This document shows positions 35,316 to 45,200 of a stretch of 64,000 nt of DNA, in pieces. The notes below the pieces were generated by a model, which saw only the letters and a program-made list of their open reading frames with translations, did no database searches and was not told the origin of the DNA. Source of the stretch: G963662905 sp963676725 (GTDB lineage: Bacteria; Bacteroidota; Bacteroidia; Bacteroidales; WRLA01). Numbering within the stretch: position 1 is the stretch's first letter; every line of letters starts with the position of its first letter. A program made the position numbers and the translations under genes. The stretch spans positions 1,798,001-1,862,000 of the forward strand of contig OY781463.1 in assembly GCA_963676725.1 (NCBI GenBank), read 5' to 3'.

Positions 35316-36173
35316 TTAATTGATATCCAATAGTTCTACATCAAAAACAAGAGTTGAATAAGGAGGAATTCCCTGACGTCCTGATGGTCCGTAAGCTATA
35401 GAAGAAGGGATAACCAATGTTGCTTTTTCCCCTTTTTTCATTAGGGCAATACCCTCATCCCAACCACGAATCACACGGCCTTTACCGAGTTCAAATTCGA
35501 TAGGCTGATTGCGGTCATGCGATGAATCAAATTTAGTCCCATCCAAAAATTTTCCTGTATAATGTACTTTTACTTTATCACCAGCTTTAGCCTGACGGCC
35601 TTTTCCTTTAGACTGGATAATATAATAAAGTCCGCTAGATGTAGGTTCAACGCTAATATTATTGTCATCCAAATAGGTTTGCATTTTAGAGATTTCCTCC
35701 TCCTGCATTTTTGCCATTCGCTTCATATCCTCATTGCGCAGCTGTTCTTCATTTTGAATATTATCGAGACGCAGATTGAAATAAAGCATAGAGCCACTGT
35801 CAATAAATGGAGGCAATTGTCTCATGCCACTGGTTTTCAAAAAGAAAGAATCAGCAGAAAGGATAAAAGAGGCAGAATCGCCTTTATGCATCATTGCAAT
35901 CGCTTCAAAAATATCACCTTTATATTGAGGATCAATAAGTTGCATAGGGCGAGTTGCAGTGCGCGCATCAACAAGTATACTATCCTGAAGACCATAGGTC
36001 ATACTCATTGTGATAAAATCACCGGATTTTGGCTGAACAGAATCCGTATTAGAAGAAAAGAACTGATAATACAATCCATTATCATTCTTCTCATAACCAG
36101 GGAATTCACTATTCGTGCACGCGCTAAATAGCAAAACAATGGCCAATAGGCCAAAAAAAGATTTCTTCATCAT
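35316..36173 (-). CDS. Two-domain FKBP-type isomerase lipoprotein (first domain degenerate)
   Basis: This 285-residue lipoprotein (lipobox FSAC) has a degenerate FKBP-like N-terminal module (about 30-140) that closely resembles the first module of the neighbouring three-domain protein. Both share an ADSFFLKT segment. A helical linker and a canonical C-terminal FKBP domain (KVHYTGKFLDGT, GWDEGIALM, AYGPSGRQGIPP) follow. The shared N-terminal module shows that the two genes arose by duplication. It is the second of four FKBP genes after nrnA. Confidence 0.92.
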   Translation of the reverse strand: MMKKSFFGLLAIVLLFSACTNSEFPGYEKNDNGLYYQFFSSNTDSVQPKSGDFITMSMTYGLQDSILVDARTATRPMQLIDPQYKGDIFEAIAMMHKGDSASFILSADSFFLKTSGMRQLPPFIDSGSMLYFNLRLDNIQNEEQLRNEDMKRMAKMQEEEISKMQTYLDDNNISVEPTSSGLYYIIQSKGKGRQAKAGDKVKVHYTGKFLDGTKFDSSHDRNQPIEFELGKGRVIRGWDEGIALMKKGEKATLVIPSSIAYGPSGRQGIPPYSTLVFDVELLDIN

Positions 36174-36179
36174 ATTATT

Positions 36180-36755
36180 TTATTTAATCAATGGTTTTTT
36201 CACATCTAATATTTTCACATCATAAACTAATGTGGCGTATGGAGGAATTTTCTTGCCATCCCCGGCCACACCATGCGCAAGGCGCGAAGGTATAATAATT
36301 TTTGCCTCATCTCCTTTTGTTAGGTACTTAAATGCCTCTAAAAGTCCACTAATTGTTTCCCCATCGGGCATTACAATAGATATAGGTTCTTGATTTCTTG
36401 AAGAATAGACTAAATCACCGGTTAAGAAACGCGATTCATAGCTATACGTAATTTTGTCCCCATCCTCAATATTTGGCCCATCATTCGCATGTTTTGAAAT
36501 ATAATACCTTAATCCGGAACCGGTTTCAACAACAGGCCACTCATAGCGGTTTAAAAAATCATGGATATGTTGCTCTTCTTCAGCAATAATTTGCTTATTT
36601 GCTTTCAATAATTCGCTTGATGACAGCACTCCACTTTGTTTTTTTTGTCTCTGATTATCCAAACCGCATGATGTCATGAAGAATAAAACCAAAAAGCTCT
36701 GAAGAAAAAGACACAAAACTCTATTTGTCACGTAATTGCGTTGCATATTCGTCAA
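36180..36755 (-). CDS. GldI-like FKBP lipoprotein
   Basis: This 191-residue lipoprotein (lipobox MTSC) has a single FKBP-like domain. The order of motifs (a helical region, a GLRYYI strand, an FLTGDLVYSS strand, then RLAHGVAGDGKKIPPYATLVYDV) resembles the gliding-motility lipoprotein GldI of Flavobacteria. VHYTG is replaced by ITYSYES, so isomerase activity is doubtful. It overlaps nrnA by 35 bp and starts the four-gene FKBP run. The start may be Met1 or Met4. Homology to GldI does not by itself imply gliding, since T9SS-bearing non-gliders also carry it. Confidence 0.82.
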   Translation of the reverse strand: MTNMQRNYVTNRVLCLFLQSFLVLFFMTSCGLDNQRQKKQSGVLSSSELLKANKQIIAEEEQHIHDFLNRYEWPVVETGSGLRYYISKHANDGPNIEDGDKITYSYESRFLTGDLVYSSRNQEPISIVMPDGETISGLLEAFKYLTKGDEAKIIIPSRLAHGVAGDGKKIPPYATLVYDVKILDVKKPLIK

Positions 36756-37737
36756 GTAAGTTTAAGAATTTACTTAAGGTCTCGTCCATCGACAAAAAGG
36801 AATTTCCCCCAGCAGCATTCCGATGCCCTCCGCCTTCAAAGTGTTTCCCTGCAAATTCATTGACCGCAAAATCATTTTTAGAACGAAATGAAATACGTAT
36901 CAAATCCTTACGATAAGAAAATAATGCAGCAAAAATTACCCCTTTAATACTTAAAGCATAATTGACCAAGCCTTCCGTATCACCGGGTTGATAATCATAA
37001 CGTTGCAAATCATCAGCATCCAAGGCTATATAGGCAGTACGATAATCAGGCAATACTGTTAAGCAGGAGTTTAAAGCATGACCAAGCAAACGAATTTTCA
37101 TTTCTGTATTGGTATTATAAACCAGATCATTGACCTTCCGTACATCCAAACCGGCTTTGATCAATTCAGCTGTGATGAGGAAAGGTCCTTCGTGTTTACA
37201 ACTGTAACTAAAGGAACCCGTATCGGTCATAATACCTGTATAGAGTGCCTCTGCTATATCCTTGTTGATAAGATCTTTATCACCTAAATTATCTATAAAT
37301 TGATATACCAGTTCGCATGTCGATGATACTTCTGTATTCGAAAAAACGATATCAAACTGATCTAATTTAGGGAAAGGATGGTGATCGATCATAATCTTTT
37401 TTCCCGTGGCTTCTTTCAAATAATGCCCCATTTTATCGGTGCGCGACATCTCATTAAAATCGAGACAGAAAATATACTCAGCTTCCTTGATCAGCCTTCT
37501 GGCCTGCTTTGATTTTTTATCATAAAGGACAATATTATCGGAACCGGGCAGCCATTGCAAAAAATCTGGTGATGCCCCGGGCATTATTGCTTGGACTAAA
37601 TGTTTCTTTTTCAGTAGATAATGCATAAGGCCTAAGGATGAACCAATCGCATCTCCATCGGGATTTTGGTGCGATACAATGACAATATTTTTGCCTCCTT
37701 GATGCACATCTTGAGTTAAATCGTTATTAATCAGCAT
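36721..37737 (-). CDS. nrnA: DHH-family bifunctional oligoribonuclease/pAp phosphatase
   Basis: This 338-residue DHH/DHHA1 phosphoesterase carries HQNPDGDAIGSSLG (metal-binding Asp), the DHHPF motif and the C-terminal GGGHRNAAGG of DHHA1. It should degrade nano-RNAs and dephosphorylate pAp, recycling nucleotides in the cytosol. It is the first gene of a minus-strand operon with the FKBP lipoproteins and has a TATCTTTG promoter box 27 bp upstream. Confidence 0.93.
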   Translation of the reverse strand: MLINNDLTQDVHQGGKNIVIVSHQNPDGDAIGSSLGLMHYLLKKKHLVQAIMPGASPDFLQWLPGSDNIVLYDKKSKQARRLIKEAEYIFCLDFNEMSRTDKMGHYLKEATGKKIMIDHHPFPKLDQFDIVFSNTEVSSTCELVYQFIDNLGDKDLINKDIAEALYTGIMTDTGSFSYSCKHEGPFLITAELIKAGLDVRKVNDLVYNTNTEMKIRLLGHALNSCLTVLPDYRTAYIALDADDLQRYDYQPGDTEGLVNYALSIKGVIFAALFSYRKDLIRISFRSKNDFAVNEFAGKHFEGGGHRNAAGGNSFLSMDETLSKFLNLLDEYATQLRDK

Positions 37738-37763
37738 ATTGATATTTTTTTCTTTTGCTCAAG

Positions 37764-37771
37764 CAAAGATA
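37764..37771 (-). promoter_or_regulatory. Bacteroidota -7 box (TATCTTTG) for nrnA
   Basis: A minus-strand TATCTTTG lies 27 bp before the nrnA start, in the divergent region shared with ndk. Confidence 0.55.
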
Positions 37772-37855
37772 GATAATATTATCGTCTAAGCCGGATTTTA
37801 GTCAATTACTAGTGAACAATCCTTGTTATTAGAGGTTTAGTCACAAGAAATAAAC

Positions 37856-37882
37856 TTTGTTTTATCAAAATGCGTATATTTG
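37856..37882 (+). promoter_or_regulatory. Promoter of ndk (TTTG and TATATTTG)
   Basis: TTTG at 37856-37859 and TATATTTG at 37875-37882 are separated by 15 bp. They match the Bacteroidota -33/-7 pair with slightly short spacing, 24 bp before the ndk ATG. Confidence 0.6.
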
Positions 37883-37906
37883 TTAACATCCTTTAATAAA
37901 AAAATT

Positions 37907-38326
37907 ATGTCAGGAAAGATTACTTTCACTATGATTAAGCCGGTATCAGTAAAAAATAACTGCATCGGCACAATTCTAAAAACCGTTTTGGAGAATAACT
38001 TTCGTATTTCAGCTATGAAAATGGTTCAATTAAGCAGGAGTCAGGCAGCTCGCTTTTATGAAGTTCATAAAGATAGGCCTTTTTATAATGATTTGATTGA
38101 ATTTATGGTCTCAGGGCCTATTGTTGCTGCAATTCTTGAAAAGGAAAATGCCGTGGAAGAATACCGAAAGCTTATTGGTTCAACGGATCCGACTAAAGCC
38201 GTTGAAGGTACAATCAGGAATATGTGTGGAACAAGTATTCAGGCGAATGCTGTGCATGGCTCTGATAGTGATGAAAATGCTGAAATTGAAGCTAATTTCT
38301 TCTTTTCTGACTTTGAACGCTATTAA
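37907..38326 (+). CDS. ndk: Nucleoside diphosphate kinase
   Basis: From the ATG at 37907 the protein has 139 residues, the normal size of the family. It carries the phosphoacceptor His117 in NAVHGSDS, the TMIKP start and the FYxVHKDRPF and GTIRNM motifs. The frame is open 27 bp further upstream through a TTG, but that would add a non-homologous tail beyond the promoter's expected start site. It interconverts NTPs and NDPs. Its stop codon shares the tetranucleotide TTAA with the stop of the convergent HTH gene. Confidence 0.96.
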   Translation: MSGKITFTMIKPVSVKNNCIGTILKTVLENNFRISAMKMVQLSRSQAARFYEVHKDRPFYNDLIEFMVSGPIVAAILEKENAVEEYRKLIGSTDPTKAVEGTIRNMCGTSIQANAVHGSDSDENAEIEANFFFSDFERY

Positions 38327-38793
38327 TCTTTTTTAGGGAATAATTCCTCGAAGCTTTGGTCTTCATATACCAGTATTATTTTTTTTAAAGCCACTTTTTT
38401 TGTTGCTTTTGCATCTGTTTCTATAGGTCGGTCTTTTTGCTCCTCAGGCAAAGTGACCGACTTTTCTTTTTCTAGTGACGTTTTCTGGATTGGATGTGTA
38501 TAAGGTGCACTATCTTCCGACTTAACCATATCTACCGCAGTGTCGAATAAATCGGTTTGCTGCTCTATAGCGGGCTTTTCTTCGCATATGTTCATGCTTC
38601 CCTTACCCAAAATCAACCATGCCGGATTGAGGTCAGGAAATGCATTCAGTAATTTCTGAATAAAATCCAAACTGGGTTTATTCCTTCCCGAGAGTATATG
38701 GGAAATACTGCTTCGTTGAACGCCTATCATCGCTGAGATTTGCGATGCGCTCAACTTTTTATCGTTCATAATCCGATTGATTCTTTTTTGCAT
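38323..38793 (-). CDS. XRE-family helix-turn-helix transcriptional regulator
   Basis: From the ATG at 38793 the protein has 156 residues; a longer frame to 38823 would overlap its own promoter. Residues about 1-60 form an HTH_3 domain (ASQISAMIGVQRSSISHILSGRNKPSLDFIQKLL) and are followed by a flexible acidic tail. This is the common Bacteroidota XRE type with the LNPAWLILG extension. It probably binds dyads in the divergent region at 38864-39116 and may control itself and the giant TPR gene. That link is inferred from position and the dyads. Confidence 0.88.
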   Translation of the reverse strand: MQKRINRIMNDKKLSASQISAMIGVQRSSISHILSGRNKPSLDFIQKLLNAFPDLNPAWLILGKGSMNICEEKPAIEQQTDLFDTAVDMVKSEDSAPYTHPIQKTSLEKEKSVTLPEEQKDRPIETDAKATKKVALKKIILVYEDQSFEELFPKKD

Positions 38794-38810
38794 GCCTTGG
38801 TATTTGTTCA

Positions 38811-38818
38811 CAAAAATA
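38811..38818 (-). promoter_or_regulatory. Bacteroidota -7 box (TATTTTTG) for the XRE gene
   Basis: A minus-strand TATTTTTG lies 18 bp before the ATG at 38793 and supports that start. Confidence 0.5.
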
Positions 38819-38863
38819 AACAATTCTGCAGACTTTTTCAGGTGATTTGTTCTGTTTAATATT

Positions 38864-39116
38864 GTAACCTAATATGGTTAGTGTTACTTTTGTAATCGTA
38901 ATGAAAGGATGTAAACAGTCAATATTTATCTAAAAATAGATAAAGTAATACTTCATTTATTAGTTTTAAATAATTGAATAAGAGTGTATAATAATAATGA
39001 ATTAGCTTAATTTATTTTCAGTTGTCATTTGTAACCTTATCTTTGGCTGATTTCTATGGTTACATTTGTGTATTCGCTATTTTGGTCATGCACCTCTGTT
39101 GTAACCGTTACATTTG
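38864..39116. promoter_or_regulatory. Cluster of GTAACC/GGTTAC dyads and -7 boxes between the XRE and giant TPR genes
   Basis: Three dyads share the half-site GTAAC(C). GTAACC at 38864-38869 faces GGTTA at 38876-38880, with GTTAC again at 38883-38887. GTAACC at 39031-39036 faces GGTTAC at 39058-39063. GTAAC-C-GTTAC lies at 39101-39111. Each dyad overlaps or abuts a plus-strand TAnnTTTG box: TACTTTTG 38885-38892, TATCTTTG 39038-39045, TACATTTG 39061-39068 and TACATTTG 39109-39116. This is the arrangement expected of repressor operators over several promoters, with the adjacent XRE protein as the obvious candidate ligand. Confidence 0.6.
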
Positions 39117-39230
39117 TATCAGCACAAAAAGACTTATCCATTCAGTTTTTTTTTATCCGGAAAATACTTGATACAATAATTTAATAAGATAGGCGTATAT
39201 TGAGCGTATATTATTTAAAGGATTAGAGTT

Positions 39231-42200
39231 TTGTTCAGGAGACTTAGGCTATTTTTTTCTGCTTCGGCATACAGTACTTCAAAAGGTATTTTTGCCCTAT
39301 TGTTGTGTTTGGTCTCCGCGCTCCCTCCTGCCCTTTCTCAAAACAACAATCCGGCTTTTACGAAAGCTCTGGCTTTTGCAGATAGTGTTTTTTCATTAGG
39401 TGAACTTGATAATGCACTGGCAGCCTATAGGTATGCAAACCGTTTAAATCCTCAGCATGAGCTGTCTAAGAAGAGGATTGCTGATATTCAGTTGCAATTA
39501 GAAAATAATGAAGGCGAACAAAAAGCTTTTATTGATTTGATTGCCCAAGCAAAAAAAGCGCTTTATGATGATGATTTTATGCTTGCCAAAGAAAAACTTA
39601 CGGATGCCCTGAAATTACAGCCTAAGGATGCTTTTGCTCTGCAAAAACTTGAGGAAATCAATCAAAACATTAAAGATCAGGCTGAAAAAGAGAGTGAATT
39701 TGAAAAAATGATGCAGGATGGTGATGCTTCCCTCGCTCAAGAAGACTTTGATGGTGCCCGAACGCATTTTCGTGAGGCGGAGGCCTTATTCCCTGAAAGA
39801 AAGGATCCTATCGCTCGTATTGCTTTGGTTGATGCGGCGGAACAGAAAAAAAAGGATGCGTTTGAGAATTTATTGTCGCAAGCTGATGCGCTCTATCGAG
39901 AGGATCGTATTGCTGAGGCTTTGCCTCTCTATGAAGAGGCTTTGACGGTTTTTCCTGATGATGCTCGTCCGCAACAGAAAATCCATCAAATTAAAATGAT
40001 CTTGGCTTATGAAATTGAAGATCAAAAAAAATATGATGTCCTGATTGCAGAAGCTGATGAATTCTTTGGAAAAAAGGATTTGAATGCTGCTTTAAATAAG
40101 TATCAAATGGCTTCTGATCTGAAGAAAAAAGAGGAATATCCTAAAAACCAAATTATTACTATTAATGCTGCTTTGGAGGCTGCAGCAAAAATTGATGATG
40201 ATTATTCTGATGCATTGGCAAAAGCTGCTGGTTTTGAGAGTTCTGAGGATTGGCAAAGTGCTCTGGATACTTATTTGCTTGCTTCGGATTTAAAGCCAAA
40301 AGAGACTCTTCCTCATGAAAAAATTAAAGAGCTAAGTTCTATTCTTGAAGAAATTGCCCAACTGAATAAGAATTATGCAGAAACCATTGCACAAGCAGAC
40401 AAACTCTTTGAGGAGGAGAATTGGACAGAAGCGAAATCAAGCTACCAAAACGCCCTGACGATCAAGCCCGAGGAAAGCTATCCACAAACGCAAATCGCTG
40501 CCATTGACCTAAAAATCAAAGAACTGGCAGATGCCGATGCAGCTTATGCAGAAACCATCGCTCAGGCAGACAAACTCTTTGAGGAGGAGAATTGGACAGA
40601 AGCCAAAACCTCCTACCAAAACGCCCTGACAATCAAGCCCGAGGAAAGCTATCCACAAACGCAAATCGCTGCCATTGATCTAAAAATCAAAGAACTGGCA
40701 GATGTCGATGCAGCTTATACTGAAACCATCGCTCAGGCAGATAAACTCTTTAAAGAGGAAAATTGGACAGAAGCGAAATCAAGCTACCAAAACGCCCTGA
40801 CGATCAAGCCTGAGGAAAGCTATCCACAAGCGCAAATCGCTGCCATAGACCTAAAAATCAAAGAACTGGCAGATGTCGATGCAGCTTATGCAGAGACCAT
40901 TGCACAAGCGGATAAACTCTTTAAAGAGGAAAATTGGACAGAAGCGAAATCAAGCTACCAAAACGCCCTGACGATCAAGCCCGAGGAAAGCTATCCACAA
41001 GCACAAATCGCTGCCATTGATCTAAAAATCAAAGAACTGGCAGATGTCGATGCCGCTTATGCAGAGACCATTGCACAAGCAGACAAACTCTTTGAAGAAG
41101 GGAATTGGATCGAAGCGAAATCAAGCTACCAAAACGCCCTGACAATCAAGCCTGAGGAAAGCTATCCACAAGCGCAAATCGCTGCCATAGACCTAAAAAT
41201 CAAAGAACTGGCAGATGTCGATGCAGCTTATACTGAAACCATCGCACAAGCAGACAAACTCTTTGAAGAGGAAAATTGGACAGAAGCAAAAACCTCCTAC
41301 CAAAACGCCCTGACGATCAAGCCCGAGGAAAGTTATCCACAAGCACAAATCGCTGCCATTGATCTAAAAATCAAAGAACTGGCAGATGCCAATGCAGCTT
41401 ATACTGAGACCATCGCTCAGGCGGATAAACTTTTTGAAGAAGAGAATTGGACAGAAGCGAAATCAAGCTATCAAAACGCCCTGACGATCAAGCCTGAGGA
41501 AAGCTATCCACAAACGCAAATTGCTGCCATTGACCTAAAAATCAAAGAACTGGCAGATGCCGATGCCGCTTATACTGAAACCATCGCACAAGCGGATAAA
41601 CTCTTTGAGGAGGAGAATTGGACAGAAGCGAAATCAAGCTACCAAAACGCCCTGACGATCAAGGCTGAGGAAAGCTATCCACAAACGCAAATCGCTGCCA
41701 TTGATCTAAAAATCAAAGAACTGGCAGATGCCAATGCAGCTTATGCAGAAACCATCGCCCAAGCGGACAAACTCTTTGAGGAGGAGAATTGGACAGAAGC
41801 CAAAACCTCTTACCAAAACGCCCTAACAATCAAAGCAGAGGAAAGCTATCCACAAACACAAATTGCTGCCATTGACCTAAAAATCAAAGAACTGGCAGAT
41901 GCCGATGCAGCTTATGCAGAGACCATTGCACAAGCGGATAAACTTTTTGAAGAAGGGAATTGGACAGAAGCGAAATCAAGCTACCAAAACGCCCTAACAA
42001 TCAAGCCCGAGGAAAGTTATCCGCAAGCACAAATCGCTGCCATTGATCTAAAAATCAAAGAACTGGCAGATGTCGATGCAGCTTATGCAGAAACCATCGC
42101 ACAAGCGGATAAACTTTTTGAAGAGGAGAATTGGACAGAAGCCAAAACCTCCTACCAAAACGCCCTGACGATCAAGCCCGAGGAAAGCTATCCACAAACG

Positions 42201-45200
42201 CAAATCGCTGCCATTGATCTAAAAATCAAAGAACTGGCAGATGCCAATGCAGCTTATGCAGAAACCATCGCCCAAGCGGACAAACTCTTTGAGGAGGAGA
42301 ATTGGACAGAAGCCAAAACCTCTTACCAAAACGCCCTAACAATCAAAGCAGAGGAAAGCTATCCACAAACGCAAATCGCTGCCATTGATCTAAAAATCAA
42401 AGAACTGGCAGATGTCGATGCAGCTTATGCTGAGACCATCGCACAAGCGGACAAACTTTTTGAAGAGGAGAATTGGACAGAAGCGAAATCAAGCTACCAA
42501 AACGCCCTGACGATCAAGCCCGAGGAAAGCTATCCACAAACGCAAATCGCTGCCATTGACCTAAAAATCAAAGAACTGGCAGATGCCGATGCAGCTTATA
42601 CTGAAACCATTGCTCAGGCAGACAAACTTTTTAAAGAGGAAAATTGGACAGAAGCCAAAACCTCCTACCAAAACGCCCTGACGATCAAGGCTGAGGAAAG
42701 CTATCCACAAGCACAAATCGCTGCCATTGATCTAAAAATCAAAGAACTGGCAGATGCCGATGCAGCTTATACTGAAACCATTGCCCAGGCGGACAAACTC
42801 TTTGAGGAGGAGAATTGGACAGAAGCCAAATCAAGCTACCAAAACGCCCTGACAATCAAGGCAGAGGAAAGTTATCCACAAGCACAAATCGCTGCCATTG
42901 ATCTAAAAATCAAAGAACTGGAAGATGCAGATGCCGCTTATACTGAGACCATCGCACAAGCGGACAAACTCTTTGAAGAGGAGAATTGGACAGAAGCGAA
43001 ATCAAGCTACCAAAACGCCCTGACGATCAAGCCTGAGGAAAGCTATCCACAAGCGCAAATCGCTGCCATAGACCTAAAAATCAAAGAACTGGCAGATGCA
43101 GATGCCGCTTATGCAGAAACCATTGCACAAGCAGACAAACTTTTTAAAGAGGAGAATTGGACAGAAGCGAAATCAAGCTACCAAAACGCCCTGACAATCA
43201 AGCCCGAGGAAAGCTATCCACAAACGCAAATCGCTGCCATTGACCTAAAAATCAAAGAACTGGCAGATGTCGATGCAGCTTATACTGAGACCATCGCACA
43301 AGCAGACAAACTTTTTGAAGAAGAGAATTGGACAGAAGCGAAATCAAGCTACCAAAACGCCCTGACGATCAAGCCCGAGGAAAGCTATCCACAAACGCAA
43401 ATCGCTGCCATTGATCTAAAAATCAAAGAACTGGCAGATGCCGATGCAGCTTATACTGAAACCATCGCACAAGCGGACAAACTCTTTGAGGAGGAGAATT
43501 GGACAGAAGCCAAAACCTCCTACCAAAACGCCCTGACGATCAAGCCCGAGGAAAGCTATCCACAAACGCAAATCGCTGCCATTGACCTAAAAATCAAAGA
43601 ACTGGCAGATGCCGATGCAGCTTATACTGAGACCATTGCTCAGGCGGACAAACTCTTTGAAGAGGAAAATTGGACAGAAGCCAAAACCTCCTACCAAAAC
43701 GCCCTGACGATCAAGCCCGAGGAAAGCTATCCACAAACGCAAATCGCTGCCATTAACCTAAAAATCAAAGAACTGGCAGATGCCGATGCAGCTTATGCTG
43801 AGACCATCGCCCAAGCGGACAAACTCTTTGAAGAGGAGAATTGGACAGAAGCGAAATCAAGCTACCAAAACGCCCTGACGATCAAGCCCGAGGAAAGTTA
43901 TCCGCAAGCACAAATCGCTGCCATTGATCTAAAAATCAAAGAACTGGCAGATGTCGATGCAGCTTATGCAGAAACCATCGCACAAGCGGATAAACTTTTT
44001 GAAGAGGAGAATTGGACAGAAGCCAAAACCTTCTACCAAAACGCCCTGACGATCAAGCCCGAGGAAAGCTATCCACAAACGCAAATCGCTGCCATTGAGC
44101 TAAAAATCAAAGAACTGGCTAATGGAGATGCAGCTTATGCTGAGTCCATCGCACAAGCGGACAAACTCTTTAAAGAGGAAAATTGGACAGAAGCCAAAAC
44201 CTCTTACCAAAACGCCCTAACAATCAAAGCAGAGGAAAGCTATCCACAAACGCAAATCACTGCCATTGACCTAAAAATCAAAGAACTGGCTAATGCCGAT
44301 GCAGCTTATGCTGAGACCATCGCACAAGCAGACAAACTCTTTGAAGAGGAGAATTGGACAGAAGCGAAATCAAGCTACCAAAACGCCCTGACGATCAAGC
44401 CCGAGGAAAGCTATCCACAAACGCAAATCGCTGCCATTGACCTAAAAATCAAAGAACTGGCAGATGTCGATGCAGCTTATACTGAGACCATCGCACAAGC
44501 GGACAAACTCTTTGAAGAGGAGAATTGGACAGAAGCGAAGTCAAGCTACCAAAACGCCCTGACGATCAAAGCAGAGGAAAGCTATCCACAAACGCAAATC
44601 GCTGCCATTGACCTAAAAATCAAAGAACTGGCAGATGTCGATGCCGCTTATGCTGAGACCATCGCTCAGGCGGATCAATATTTTTATGCATCACAATATG
44701 ATTTAGCACAAGAACAATATCAGGAAGCCCTCAAGCTGAAAGAAGCTAATTATCCCCGAGAGCAACTCAATACAATAAATAATATAAGACAGGCCGAAAT
44801 CCAGGCAAAAGAAGACCAATACGAACAAGCCCTGGCCGATGCAGAAAAACTTTTCTTAAATAAAAAATACACCTCTGCCATTGAGTACTATAAAAAAGCC
44901 CTCACCATCAAACCAGAAAACGCCTTTGCACAAAACAGGATTTCAGAAATTGAGCAAATCATGCTTGAGCAAAATCAAAAAGAACAAAAATATCTGGATT
45001 GGATCGCCGAAGCAGACCAAAACTTTCACGACAAACAATGGTCAGACGCATTAATCCACTACGATTCGGCATTGACAATAAAACCCAAGGAAGAATACCC
45101 TACAGAACAAATTGCCAAATTGAATGATATTATCAAGGAACTAAACAATAAAGAACAAGAATATCAAGAACTTATAAGTCTTGGCGATCGTTTGTTCCAG

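Noticed and set aside
35562..36131. 189-codon plus-strand frame opposite the two-domain FKBP gene
   Set aside because: Antisense shadow of a clear FKBP gene with all family motifs on the minus strand.
40380..44654. CRISPR-like or satellite interpretation of the regular repeats
   Set aside because: The period is 171 bp with no unique spacers, the frame is open throughout and the translation is a clean TPR solenoid.
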